NCBI RefSeq assembly: GCF_000420085.1
Contig: NZ_ATUG01000002.1
Location: 1,798,001-1,862,000 of the forward strand
Reading direction: 5' to 3'
Length of the DNA stretch: 64,000 bases
Origin: Desulfospira joergensenii DSM 10085
Lineage (GTDB): Bacteria; Desulfobacterota; Desulfobacteria; Desulfobacterales; Desulfobacteraceae
The position numbers were made by a program, and so were the translations under genes. This document shows, piece by piece, positions 8,146 through 17,091 of this stretch. The notes beneath the pieces are model-generated. The model was not told the DNA's origin and did no database searches. It was given only the letters and a program-made list of their open reading frames with translations. Position 1 is the stretch's first letter. Every line of letters begins with the position of its first letter.

Positions 8146-9473
8146 TAGTTCCGGATCACCCTTCTGGCCTTGCCCATCCGGGTCCTTTCAATGGAATCGG
8201 GTTTGACCAGTTCCACGATTCCCCTGAAGTTCAGTGTCTCTTTGATGGCTGTTTCGATTTTAAGTTTCAGGTCCTCCATCTCTTCGGGCCCGACCAAGGC
8301 CCCGTGCTCCACTTTGATATTGAGGCTGGTGTAGGGGGACGGGTGGTCCAGAACGACCTGGAATTCCCCGGTGACCCGGGGAACCATGTTTTCCAAAACC
8401 ATGGCAATGCCGTTGGGAAAGACATTGATGCCCTTGACGTGCATCATGTCATCGGCCCGGCCCACGATCCGGAACCTGAACCCGGTCCGGCCGCATTCGC
8501 AGGGACCGGTCTCCAGGATCTCCATGAGATCGGAGGTCCGGTACCGGACCAGGGGCTGGGCCTGTTTTTTGAGATGGGTCAGGACCATTTCCCCCACGGC
8601 CCCGTCCGTGATGGGGATGTCCTCCAGGGTCAGGGGATCGATGAGTTGGACCAGGAGACCTCCCTGTCCCAGGAAATGGAGTTTGTAGTTGTCCGGGCAG
8701 ACCGAGGCGAAATTACAGAGTACGTCGGAAACCCCGTAATTGGCGTTCTGGGCCTTCATTCCCCAGGTGGCCTCCATCCGTTCCCGGTAAACCGGATTTT
8801 CCAGCCCGGGCTCTCCCCCGAAAAGTCCCAGTTCCAGCCCCAGGTCCATGGGCTTTATATCGAACTCGGCGGCCAGGACCTTTTCCAGGTGTTTGGGATA
8901 GGAGGGGGTGGAGGAAATGGCGTTGATCCCGGCGTCCTTGATGACCTGGATCAGCTGTTTGGAGTTGCCTACCCCAAAGGGGATAACTGCGGCGCCGGTG
9001 GCCTCCAGGTTGGCATGATCCGTGTATCCGCCCATCCACATGCAATAGTTGAGACAGTGGATCACCCTGTGGTGGGGGCGCAGGCCCCCGGCCCAGAAAG
9101 CCCTGGCCCCGCAGTCATGGGTCAGGTCAAGGTCCTGGCGGGTCAGGGCGGTGTAAATGAAACTGCCCGTGGTCCCCGATGTCCTGTGGACTCGGTTGAC
9201 CTGTTCCACGGGCGCGGCCAGAAAATCCCCGAAAGGGGGCTGCCTTTTCTGGGATTCCCTCAACTCCTGTTTGGTGGTAAAGGGAAGAAGACAAAGGTCC
9301 CTGGGATCTTTTATCTTATCCTTATTGATCCCGGCCTTGGAGAACTTTTCCCGGTACATTGGGCTTTGGCTGTATACATAATCGATCTGTTCCAGGAGCA
9401 GGGATCTTTCCAGGTTTTTCCGGTCAGGTTCGGACATGGATTCCATGTCCGGATTAAACATTGTTCGTTCCAT
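8142..9473 (-). CDS. Phenylacetate-CoA ligase-like AMP-forming acyl-CoA ligase
   Basis: 443 residues, the usual size of PaaK-type ligases. The adenylation P-loop is HRTSGTTGSF near residue 95. Downstream motifs are YGVSDVLCNFA (A4/A5 region), VRYRTSDL and CECGRTGFRFRIVGRADDMMHVKGINVFP (A7/A8 hinge), and the C-terminal Lys region TRMGKARRVIRNY. It adenylates a carboxylic acid and forms its CoA thioester. In context it probably activates the acid brought in by the TRAP transporter before carboxylation. Family members act on aryl-acetates and other carboxylates, so the substrate remains open. Confidence 0.85.
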   Translation of the reverse strand: MERTMFNPDMESMSEPDRKNLERSLLLEQIDYVYSQSPMYREKFSKAGINKDKIKDPRDLCLLPFTTKQELRESQKRQPPFGDFLAAPVEQVNRVHRTSGTTGSFIYTALTRQDLDLTHDCGARAFWAGGLRPHHRVIHCLNYCMWMGGYTDHANLEATGAAVIPFGVGNSKQLIQVIKDAGINAISSTPSYPKHLEKVLAAEFDIKPMDLGLELGLFGGEPGLENPVYRERMEATWGMKAQNANYGVSDVLCNFASVCPDNYKLHFLGQGGLLVQLIDPLTLEDIPITDGAVGEMVLTHLKKQAQPLVRYRTSDLMEILETGPCECGRTGFRFRIVGRADDMMHVKGINVFPNGIAMVLENMVPRVTGEFQVVLDHPSPYTSLNIKVEHGALVGPEEMEDLKLKIETAIKETLNFRGIVELVKPDSIERTRMGKARRVIRNY

Positions 9474-9515
9474 TTTCTCTCCTGTGAAGTCTGCCCTATT
9501 CTCAAAGGGCGGGTC

Positions 9516-10280
9516 TTATTTTTGATTCATCTCCCTGAGCCGTTTTTCCGCAAACTGGGTTCCGCTCTGGGCGCAGATCAATAGATGGCTTTTTTCCAGT
9601 TCCATGGTCTGGTCAAACCCGGCTTCCATCCCATGGTCAATGGCAATCCTGGACAGGCTTGTGGCCAGGGGGGAACGGCCGGCGATCTTATCGGCCATGG
9701 CCAGGGATTCCTCCATGAGGTTTTCATGGGCCACCACCCGGTTGACCAGACCGATTTTCCCGGCCTCGGCCGCATCAATGAAATCCCCGGTGAGCACCAG
9801 TTCCTTGGCCTTTCCCAGGCCCACCAGGTGGGTCAGCAATTTGGTGCCCGCGTTGGTGACGGTCATGCCCACCGTGGTTTCGGGAAACCCCAGCACGGCC
9901 TTTTCCGAGGCAATACGGATGTCGCATCCCATGGCAAACTCGCATCCGCCCCCCAGGGCGTACCCGGGAATGGCCGCGATAATGGGCTTGCCCAGCTTCA
10001 TGGTCATCCGCTGGACCTCCTGGAGCCTCTCGGCCTCATCCATCCATTGCTCCAGGGACTTGCCCTCTGCCGTCTCCTTTAGATCTTCACCGGCACAAAA
10101 GGCTTTCCCCTCCCCGGTGAGGATGATCACCCGGGCCTGGGTATCCTGTCTGGCCCGGTCCAGCTGTTCCATAAAATTCTTGAGCAGGTCAAGGTTGATG
10201 GCATTGAGGCGGTGGGGACGGTTCAGGGTGATGATGCCGGCTCTCTCCTTCCGGCAGTACAATACGGTCTGGTTTTTCAT
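9516..10280 (-). CDS. Enoyl-CoA hydratase/isomerase family protein
   Basis: 254 residues counted from the ATG at 10280, which follows a GGAGAG site; an ATG four codons upstream overlaps that site. The crotonase fold is clear: LTGEGKAFCAGEDLKE, the first oxyanion-hole segment, then AAIPGYALGGGCEFAMGCDIRIASEKAVLGFPET, the second oxyanion hole, with the Glu pair region of hydratases. It would hydrate an unsaturated CoA ester. Beside a methylcrotonyl-type carboxylase a glutaconyl-CoA-like hydration is a natural guess. The gene is in the middle of the operon, just after the TRAP permease gene. Confidence 0.88.
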   Translation of the reverse strand: MKNQTVLYCRKERAGIITLNRPHRLNAINLDLLKNFMEQLDRARQDTQARVIILTGEGKAFCAGEDLKETAEGKSLEQWMDEAERLQEVQRMTMKLGKPIIAAIPGYALGGGCEFAMGCDIRIASEKAVLGFPETTVGMTVTNAGTKLLTHLVGLGKAKELVLTGDFIDAAEAGKIGLVNRVVAHENLMEESLAMADKIAGRSPLATSLSRIAIDHGMEAGFDQTMELEKSHLLICAQSGTQFAEKRLREMNQK

Positions 10281-10301
10281 AACGCTCTCCATAAATTCAA
10301 A

Positions 10302-11603
10302 TTACCTTAAAAACAGATCAACTAAAAACAATGCAAATTCAGGTACATATGTTACCATGAGGATCACGGGCAATGCCCCGAAGATCATGAAACATCCGGC
10401 GGGTTTGATATACTCGTTCAAGGGCAGATTGCCGCCGATCATCCCGGCCAGATAGAGCATGGGGGCGCAGGGAGGGGTGACGTTGCCCAGGGAAAGATTG
10501 GTCACGGATATGGCGGCAAAGTGGACCGGGTCTATGCCCACGGACTGGGCCACGGGCAGCAGGATGGCTGCGGAAAGGATGTTGCCGGACACGTCATCCA
10601 CCAGCATGCCCATGAGCAGGAGGATGATATTGAGCATGAGAAGCACCCCCCACTTATTGGTGGTGATGCTGAACATGGCCTGGGTCAGGTGCTGGGGGAC
10701 CTGCTGGGTGACCATGATCCTGGAGACCATGAGGATGAAAAAAAGGAGGATCATGATGGCCCCGGAGGTGATCATGGCATTTTTCACGCCTGAGAACAGC
10801 TTTTTGAATGTCATGGCCCGGTACAGGACCAGACCCACGATAACAGCATAGACGGCCGAGACCGCTGCCGCCTCCGTGGGGGTGAAGATCCCGCCGTAGA
10901 TCCCGCCCAGGACCACCACGGGCATAAGCAGGGCAAAGGCGGCCCGGCGGGTGGAATGCCCGATCTCCTTGAGCTTTTGGCCCGGGGGCTGCCTGGGGGT
11001 CATGACCAGGTTTTCCATGCGCCGGCTTAAAAAGATATTGATGAGGCTGTAGCTGGTCATCATTAAAAGCCCGGGGATCAGGGTGCTTAAAAAAGCGGAT
11101 AAAATGGAGATCTGGGCGGTCATGGCAAAGGCGATCATGGGGATGGAAGGCGGAATGAGCAGGGCCAGCATGGAAGAGGTGGCCACAAGGCCGGTGGCGT
11201 ATCCCCGGGGATACCCCTGCTCGGTCATCTCCGGGATCATGATGGAGCCGATGGCGGCAATGGCCCCCGAGGCAGAGCCTGAGATGGCCCCGAAAATGGT
11301 ACAGGTGACCACACAGACCACGCCTAGGCCTCCCTTTGTCCGTCCCACAATGGACATGGTAAAGTTGAGCAGTCTTCTGGAAATCCCGGATTCGCTGATC
11401 AGGGCCCCGGCCAGGATAAACAGGGGCAGGGCCATGAGGGTATAGGATTCAATGGAGCGAAATGCCGCCGGCATGGCAAACCTGGGATCAATGCCCGTGA
11501 AAAACAGGATGGCAAATCCGCCAAGGCCGAAGGCAAATCCCACGGGAACGCCCATGAGCATCATGATCACAACCACTGCCAGGATGGAAAATACAATTGT
11601 CAC
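10302..11603 (-). CDS. dctM: TRAP transporter large permease, DctM type
   Basis: 433 residues, almost wholly hydrophobic, with about twelve membrane helices. It shows the DctM opening (VVVIMMLMGVPVGFAFGLGGFAILFF), ALPLFILAGALISESGISRRL, GSASGAIAAIGSIMIPEM and the GIYGGIFTPTEAAAVSAVYA segment. It couples substrate movement to a sodium gradient in tripartite ATP-independent periplasmic transporters. Its start overlaps the stop of the small-permease gene by four bases. It forms a complete TRAP system with the two genes upstream. Confidence 0.93.
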   Translation of the reverse strand: MTIVFSILAVVVIMMLMGVPVGFAFGLGGFAILFFTGIDPRFAMPAAFRSIESYTLMALPLFILAGALISESGISRRLLNFTMSIVGRTKGGLGVVCVVTCTIFGAISGSASGAIAAIGSIMIPEMTEQGYPRGYATGLVATSSMLALLIPPSIPMIAFAMTAQISILSAFLSTLIPGLLMMTSYSLINIFLSRRMENLVMTPRQPPGQKLKEIGHSTRRAAFALLMPVVVLGGIYGGIFTPTEAAAVSAVYAVIVGLVLYRAMTFKKLFSGVKNAMITSGAIMILLFFILMVSRIMVTQQVPQHLTQAMFSITTNKWGVLLMLNIILLLMGMLVDDVSGNILSAAILLPVAQSVGIDPVHFAAISVTNLSLGNVTPPCAPMLYLAGMIGGNLPLNEYIKPAGCFMIFGALPVILMVTYVPEFALFLVDLFLR

Positions 11604-12136
11604 GGGAGCACTCCTTTATCCGGTTTCTGATAGTTGATTGCGACAGCCGCGTATTTGATCAGATTGGCCAGGCTGTAGAGGGTCATGAAAAAGGCACCGA
11701 AAAACATGGAGCCCACGCTGATAATCCTGGGCCACCAGAGCCCCGTGGTCCTCTCCCCGGTTCCGTAAATCCACCAGGAATAGGTCCCGGAATGGTAAAG
11801 AAATAGCAGGCAGGTCAAAAGGCTTAAGGTCCAGACAATCGCCCTCAGAATGATCCTGGCCCTCTCTCCCTTGATATATTTGTTGGCCACATCCCCCTGG
11901 ACATGGTTGTCGGTTTTGGTGCTGAAAATCGCACCCAGAAAATAGATCCAGATGGCCACCAGACGGGAGAACTCTTCCAGGCCGAACAGGGGCTGCTTGA
12001 ACACGTAGCGGAGCAGGACCTGGACCACCACGGTCAGGGTCATGAGGGTCCCGCCCAGGACGATGAGGAATGAAAACCCATGGGTGAGGATGCGGTCAAC
12101 GGCGCCGAAGGTGTTTAGAACAGGTTTCATGGACAT
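11600..12136 (-). CDS. dctQ: TRAP transporter small permease, DctQ type
   Basis: 178 residues with four predicted membrane helices. Recognisable family features are GGTLMTLTVVVQVLLRYVFKQPLFGLEEFSRLVAIWIYFLGAIF and the following DNHVQGDVA loop. It partners the DctM permease and may help dock the binding protein. A second in-frame ATG six bases in (12130) is an equally possible start. It lies 65 bases after the binding-protein gene and overlaps the large-permease gene by four bases. Confidence 0.9.
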   Translation of the reverse strand: MSMKPVLNTFGAVDRILTHGFSFLIVLGGTLMTLTVVVQVLLRYVFKQPLFGLEEFSRLVAIWIYFLGAIFSTKTDNHVQGDVANKYIKGERARIILRAIVWTLSLLTCLLFLYHSGTYSWWIYGTGERTTGLWWPRIISVGSMFFGAFFMTLYSLANLIKYAAVAINYQKPDKGVLP

Positions 12137-12201
12137 GTTTTATCCTTTGATCCTGTCCGGAAAGATTTTGGCTTTTTCCGGACAGGATTTTCTTTGGATC
12201 T

Positions 12202-13272
12202 TTACTGGGAAATGGGGGTGGCATGGGATTTGATCTTGGCCATGAGATCGGCTCCCAGAAGCTCCTTTTCAATGATGGGCCATGCCTTTTCCCGGCAGGC
12301 TTTTGCCGAGGTCTTCCACTCCTGGTCGCTGACTTGATATACCTTGACACCGGCCTGGGTGAGTTTGTCCATGAAGTCTTTTTCATCCTGTTCCGCTGCA
12401 ATGGCCTGGTCGGCCATGACCTTGTCCGCGGCTGCGGTGAGAAGGGCCTGGTCTTCGGTGGAAAGGGAGTCCCACAGTTTTTTGTTCATGGTCAGAAACC
12501 AGTACTCAAAGGCATCCCGGGTGGCCACGTAGGTTTTGATGGCATCCCTCATCACATAGGCCTCCACTGCCGGGCAGGCGGATCTGGCATCCACGATTCC
12601 CGTCTGCAGGGCCGTGAAGGTTTCCGAATAGGCCACCGGCGTGGATATGAATCCCAGGGTGGGGATATAGACTTCAAAGATCCGGATGGGCGGGACCCGC
12701 ATCTTGATGCCCTTGGCATCGGCCGGAACCTTTACCAGGTTTTTCACCCGGCCGGTATAGGCCATGCCGTCCCAGGCATTGAGATAGATTCCCAGAACCT
12801 TGAGCCCGATGCCTGAGTAGAGTTCGTTGAATATGGGGGTGAGCCATCCCGTGGAGCCGATGGCCGCCCTTGCCTCGTCCCAGGAGGAGAAAAGATAGGG
12901 CATGAACATGAGGTTGGTCTTGGGATCATAGGAGGTGGAGCCGGCATTGAGGCCGATTTCCAGGGTTCCCATGCGGTTGGCTTCGATCTGTTCCGACCAG
13001 TCCCCCAGGGCCCCTGCCGGAAAATAGGTCAGCTTCATCTTTCCATTGGATTCTTTTTCCACGATCTTGGCAAACTGCTTGCAACGGGCCGAGGCCGGGT
13101 GATCTTCGGCAATTCCCTGGCTGATCTTCCATTTATAAGACTTTCCTGCAAAAACCGGGGAGCCTGTCACGGCCAGGGAAAAGAGCAGGGCCGACAGGAT
13201 AATGACTGCCTTTGGGATAAACCCTGCTTTCTGCCGGATCATTCGGATACCATTAGATTTTTCCTTTTTCAT
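12202..13272 (-). CDS. dctP: TRAP transporter substrate-binding protein, DctP type
   Basis: 356 residues with an N-terminal signal peptide (AVIILSALLFSLAVTGSPVFA) after a lysine-rich start. A good AAAGGAG site lies just before the ATG. Family features are ISQGIAEDHPASARCKQFAKIVEKESNGKM at the mature N-terminus and the MRVPPIRIFEVYIPTLGFISTPVAYSETFTALQTGIVDA segment. The Arg in MRVPP normally clamps the carboxylate of the ligand. It captures an organic acid in the periplasm for the DctQM membrane unit. The gene directly follows the TetR regulator in the operon. Confidence 0.92.
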   Translation of the reverse strand: MKKEKSNGIRMIRQKAGFIPKAVIILSALLFSLAVTGSPVFAGKSYKWKISQGIAEDHPASARCKQFAKIVEKESNGKMKLTYFPAGALGDWSEQIEANRMGTLEIGLNAGSTSYDPKTNLMFMPYLFSSWDEARAAIGSTGWLTPIFNELYSGIGLKVLGIYLNAWDGMAYTGRVKNLVKVPADAKGIKMRVPPIRIFEVYIPTLGFISTPVAYSETFTALQTGIVDARSACPAVEAYVMRDAIKTYVATRDAFEYWFLTMNKKLWDSLSTEDQALLTAAADKVMADQAIAAEQDEKDFMDKLTQAGVKVYQVSDQEWKTSAKACREKAWPIIEKELLGADLMAKIKSHATPISQ

Positions 13273-13323
13273 TTTACATCTCCTTTGTTTGGATGAAGCA
13301 TTGAAATGAAATGTCCCGCATGG

Positions 13324-13935
13324 CTATTCTTTTACCGCAGAATCTTCAAAAGCGTGCAGCGGGAGGGATTCTCTTAAAAGCCTTGTGACGACCAGTTCTT
13401 CGTAAATATGGGAAATCTGTTCTCCTGTGAGGCGCCCTTCAGAGTTGAACCAGATGGCCACGGCCGTGCACATGGTCAGGATGGCATAGGAGATCACCTT
13501 GGCGTCCCCTGCGGCAAAGTATCCCTGGTCCATACCCTGGACGAGCATCTCCTGGAATATCTTTTCATAGGCATCCCGCTTGGCCACAAAACTTTTGAAA
13601 TTGTTGGCCGTGAGCCCCCGAAGTTCGCTGTCAGCGATGAGCACCTCTTGCTGCCGGTCGCAGTGGAATTTGACATGGGCCCGTACCGCGGCCCGCATCC
13701 TATTCTCTATGTTTTCAATTCCTTGGAGGCTGGATTCTATGGTTGCGGTCAGATCCTCCATGGTGGACATGAGGATATCAAAGAGAATGTCTTCCTTGCT
13801 GGCGTAATGGTGATAGATGCTGGCCTTGCGGATATTGCTGTCCAGGGCGATATTGCTCATGGCCGTGGCAAAATAACTTTTTTTATAGAACAGGTTGATG
13901 GCGGCTTTTTTGATGATCTCTTTTGTGTCGGTCAC
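13324..13935 (-). CDS. TetR/AcrR-family regulator of the TRAP/acyl-CoA operon
   Basis: 203 residues counted from a GTG at 13935, ten bases after an AGGAGG site. A longer reading from 13968 has no such site. The N-terminal helix-turn-helix (KKAAINLFYKKSYFATAMSNIALDSNIRKASIYHHYASKEDIL) is typical of TetR, followed by an all-helical ligand domain with no recognisable ligand. It is the first gene of the minus-strand operon that continues into dctPQM and the acyl-CoA genes. Two palindromes in the upstream region (14028-14043 and 14110-14125) are its probable operators, so it likely represses its own operon until an acyl-CoA or acid ligand is present. Confidence 0.88.
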   Translation of the reverse strand: MTDTKEIIKKAAINLFYKKSYFATAMSNIALDSNIRKASIYHHYASKEDILFDILMSTMEDLTATIESSLQGIENIENRMRAAVRAHVKFHCDRQQEVLIADSELRGLTANNFKSFVAKRDAYEKIFQEMLVQGMDQGYFAAGDAKVISYAILTMCTAVAIWFNSEGRLTGEQISHIYEELVVTRLLRESLPLHAFEDSAVKE

Positions 13936-14027
13936 GGATATAAATCCTCCTTGGGGGTTGCATACCAATTCAGGTTCAGTTCAGGATGGGCTCAGATCAG
14001 CAGGTTCGGGTGAAGTGGATAACAATT

Positions 14028-14043
14028 TACCGTACGTACGGTA
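14028..14043. promoter_or_regulatory. Palindromic operator-like site, proximal to the TetR gene
   Basis: A perfect 16-bp palindrome (TACCGTACGTACGGTA) lies 93 bases upstream of the GTG start of the TetR gene. It shares the TACCGTACGGTA core with the second palindrome at 14110-14125, but with a 4-bp insertion in the middle. This is the form expected of a TetR dimer site. Confidence 0.65.
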
Positions 14044-14109
14044 GGTAAATAAGTATTTTAAAAAATAAAACTATAGAAAAGATATATTAAAATATCTGAG
14101 ATTTTTCTA

Positions 14110-14125
14110 CCTACCGTACGGTAGG
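14110..14125. promoter_or_regulatory. Palindromic operator-like site, distal to the TetR gene
   Basis: A perfect 16-bp palindrome (CCTACCGTACGGTAGG) centred about 82 bases from the centre of the first palindrome. The A+T-rich DNA between the two sites is a plausible location for the operon promoter. Two sites flanking a promoter suggest repression by co-operative binding, but this is inferred. Confidence 0.65.
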
Positions 14126-14472
14126 CTTCCTATGTCTTATTGATAGAAAATTTATTTGTCAACAGTTTTTTTGTGAAGTTTATTTTTATTTTGGTGTGGG
14201 ATTTACAGATATGCCTTTGGAGAAGGATTTGCACGGCCTTTGCTTTTTTTTGCATTACCAAGGGTTTTCGGTAGGATTTCGTTTTTTACAACGCTGTTTT
14301 TGATGCTGAAAAGTGCAAGCTAAACGCGAATAAACGCTATCTTTGAAACACATTTAACGGAAATACAGATAGTTAATTTGGTCCGGCAAGCGACCCGGAT
14401 ATTGGCAAGCGACCCGATCAAGGGCGTCCAACCAGGATCTCGAGCCAGAGCCAGTGATTCATGGCATCGAAC

Positions 14473-14895
14473 TCATTTTTCGTTTTTGCCCAGCCGCTGA
14501 GCTTTTTCGGCAGACAGGATGTGGGCCCCCAATTTTTTATCATCCCCGAGAATATGGTTAAGGATCCATTCTTTGATCTTGGTCATGAGTTCATCCATGG
14601 CTTCTTCGGAGTATGTTTTATGGTTCGCACGGAATGATTTCAGGGTTTTGATATATGACCGGTGCTCCTTTTTATGGTCCTCCCGATCCGGATAATAATA
14701 CAGATCCATGTATTCCTCTTCCAGCTTAAAGTGATGATTGATGTACATGGATAAAAAGGCAATGGTAAATCTGAAGGCATCTCTGTCTGTTTTATCCGCC
14801 CTGGCCTTTTTCAACTTGATGAAAAGGTCCATGAGTTCCTTGTGCTGAAAGTCCTGCCAGACGACACCGGTGCTGTACTTTTGATCCAAGGTCAT
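14473..14895 (-). CDS. Bacteriohemerythrin
   Basis: 140 residues with the full set of di-iron ligands of single-domain hemerythrins. These are His18 (FQHKEL), His54/His55 with Glu59 (HHFKLEEEYM), His74 and His78 (HKKEH), and His114 with Asp118 (HILGDD). It binds oxygen reversibly at a di-iron centre in a four-helix bundle. In an anaerobe it probably senses, scavenges or delivers oxygen. It stands alone as a single gene with no obvious operon partner. A good AAAGGAG-like site precedes the start. Confidence 0.9.
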   Translation of the reverse strand: MTLDQKYSTGVVWQDFQHKELMDLFIKLKKARADKTDRDAFRFTIAFLSMYINHHFKLEEEYMDLYYYPDREDHKKEHRSYIKTLKSFRANHKTYSEEAMDELMTKIKEWILNHILGDDKKLGAHILSAEKAQRLGKNEK

Positions 14896-15197
14896 GGGAA
14901 TTCTCCTTTTTGGGATAAGGTCAACAGATAAGGAAAAATACCATGCTGCCGATAAAACGGCAAGATCCAGACCTAAAACAAACAGAGGATATGGGCCGGG
15001 GGCCTGGGGTCAGGGCCTGGTCAAACCTTGATTATTGCACTATGCAAATTTTGACATCTTTCTAGGATGGTAAGACAGCGAGGACTACTCGTCTGACAAA
15101 CCATGCTTTTTTGGGGTCACAAAAATCAATCTCAAACAACTTTAATTTTATGTGCCGTTATTTGGGGGAAAACAATGAAGTGAAATAATGATTTCTC
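14896..15197. other. Intergenic stretch with no gene
   Basis: About 300 bases between the hemerythrin gene and the decayed antiporter. I see only a short hairpin (TGCCG/CGGCA near 14945) and a G-rich stretch, and no convincing reading frame or RNA gene. Confidence 0.5.
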
Positions 15198-16931
15198 TTA
15201 CATTTTTGCTTCACGCCGGTGATCGGATTGAAGAACGAGATCCTTTAATGCCTGCCGGTTCTTTGCCCGCATCCATTTTTTTTCAAATCTCGGATCCATG
15301 ACGATTTGTGCAATGAATGAAAGGGCTCGAAGGTGAAACTGCCTTTCGTCCTTTGATCCTATTAGGACAAAGACCGCATGGACTCGGGGTTTGGAATCTG
15401 AAAATTCAATGCCTTTTTTACAGCGGACCAAAAGGATGGAAAATTTTTTCTCCCCTTCAACGATAATATGGGGAACCGCAAGCCCTGGAACCAGAATCGT
15501 TGTTGCCTCCTGCTCCCGTTTTGCGAGCAGATCAAAAATTGTGCTTGAGGACATTTTAAGTTTATCAGACAGGGTGTGCTACCATATCAAAAAAAGTATT
15601 CAAATCCATAGACGGCTTCAGGTCCATCACCCTGCTCTCTTTCACCAGAAGATCAAAACGCTTGGCTGCCGTTTGATGCTGGGATGAGACGATCCGGCTG
15701 ACTTCCGGTAAAACCGGTTTCTCCTGTTTTAACTCCCTGGCCGCTGTCCGCACGACCAAATTACTCACAGCCTGTTTTGAATTCACATCAAACCGCAGGG
15801 AGAGCTCATGAATGGATGTTTCAGAACCGACAATAGTAACACGATCACCCCGGTTCCAGCCGGGTAAAGCTGTGGGGAACAAACAGGCCCCCCCCCGGCG
15901 TCTGACAGACATGATTATAGTGTCAAAGGGCAGGCGCAAATCCCGAAGCGCAAGCCCGGCCATATCCGCATTTTTAATGTAATATCTAAGATTTTGCGTT
16001 GAGTGTGCATCCCCAGGAACAGGCTGGCAGCCCCCGGTGATCTCACAAAATGATATAGCAGACCAACAATGGCCGTTGAAGGATCCACGATCAATACTCC
16101 GATCTTTTCAAACCGTTCAATATTTTCTTTATCAATCGATTCAATTTGCAACACGGAAATTTGTGAAATTTCTGACGGGGAACCTTCCCTTCCAGGGGAT
16201 GGAACTATACAGGTCTGCCATCCTTGGGATGCCAGGGAGAGTGCCGGTCAGGGTAAAAAAAGCAATATAAGGAGCAGGACTCTTGACAGGGCATACCCCA
16301 TGAATACCCATACAATGATTTCAAATACCAATAGGATGAGAAAGCCAAAATTGAATGCCAGACCAGACAACAGGGCATCCACGACAGATGAGTTCGCAGA
16401 AAACAAAAGGATGACAATTACATCCATAATAACCGTCACCCCCAGTACTGTCTGGGTGAATGGACCCTTCGCCCTGAGTTCATTGGCAATCGCAATTGCC
16501 GATGAAGGCGATCGGGCCACCAGTATAGCACCGGCCAACAAGGATACGGATACTTTTCCTTGGATCGACATATCAGCCATAAACGGGACAAAACCAGAAA
16601 CCAGGAAAAGGGTGAGTGACGTCAGGCAGAATGTTGACACCACAAGGCCGGTGGTGACACTTAAAATTGAGTTTATTCGACTGCGGATTTCTTTGAGATA
16701 AAGCTCAGCTCCTGCTGCAAATGCGATAAATCCCAGGGAAATTTCATCTATAAAACGCAGATGTTCAATGGCTGGTTTTGATATCAATCCCAGCACATAG
16801 GGTCCGGTCAAGATACCGGTAAATAAAAAAATACTGATCCGCGGAAGACCTGTTTTTGCAAGCTCCTGACCCATCTGCCGGGATGCAAGGGCAATCCGGA
16901 CAAAACCGGCTGCAAAGGCTGCGATTTCCAT
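15198..16931 (-). pseudogene. Decayed cation/proton antiporter with TrkA and PTS-IIA-like domains
   Basis: Four fragments in different frames follow the order of one known protein type. 16248-16931 encodes the first half of a CPA2-type membrane domain (VLGLISKPAIEHLRFIDEISLG, LVARSPSSAIAI). About 15915-16154 encodes the end of a TrkA-N domain (IGVLIVDPSTAIVG, HFVRSPGAASLFLGM). 15565-15963 encodes a TrkA-C domain (GLALRDLRLPFDT, GDRVTIVGS). 15198-15554 encodes a PTS EIIA type-2 domain with its PH active site (VPGLAVPHIIVEG). Breaks lie at a T run near 16255, an A run near 15970 and near 15570. The second half of the membrane domain is missing, so this is more than simple frameshifts. Confidence 0.82.
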
Positions 16932-17091
16932 TGCCTTGAAAAATCCTTAAAAATTAAATTTTAGTTGGCCAGGAAAATGGATGTTATCAATCTGAATTTG
17001 GAAAAACTGCCAAAGGTGGCAACAGAATATCTCCGGCCGGCACGGATATATCCGGATGATAATTTTTGATTTTTTTTATAACAATTTCAGG

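Larger units (their letters stand above)
13936..14472. other. Intergenic region between the TetR gene and the hemerythrin gene
   Basis: No gene is visible. The part next to the TetR gene is A+T-rich and holds the two palindromes listed separately. Further right is a 13-bp direct repeat (GGCAAGCGACCCG at 14385-14397 and 14404-14416). The strand-wise context is the upstream region of the minus-strand TetR operon and the downstream end of the hemerythrin gene. Confidence 0.6.

Noticed and set aside
8127..9584. 485-residue plus-strand frame opposite the CoA-ligase gene
   Set aside because: The opposite strand encodes a complete PaaK-type ligase; this frame has no recognisable domain.
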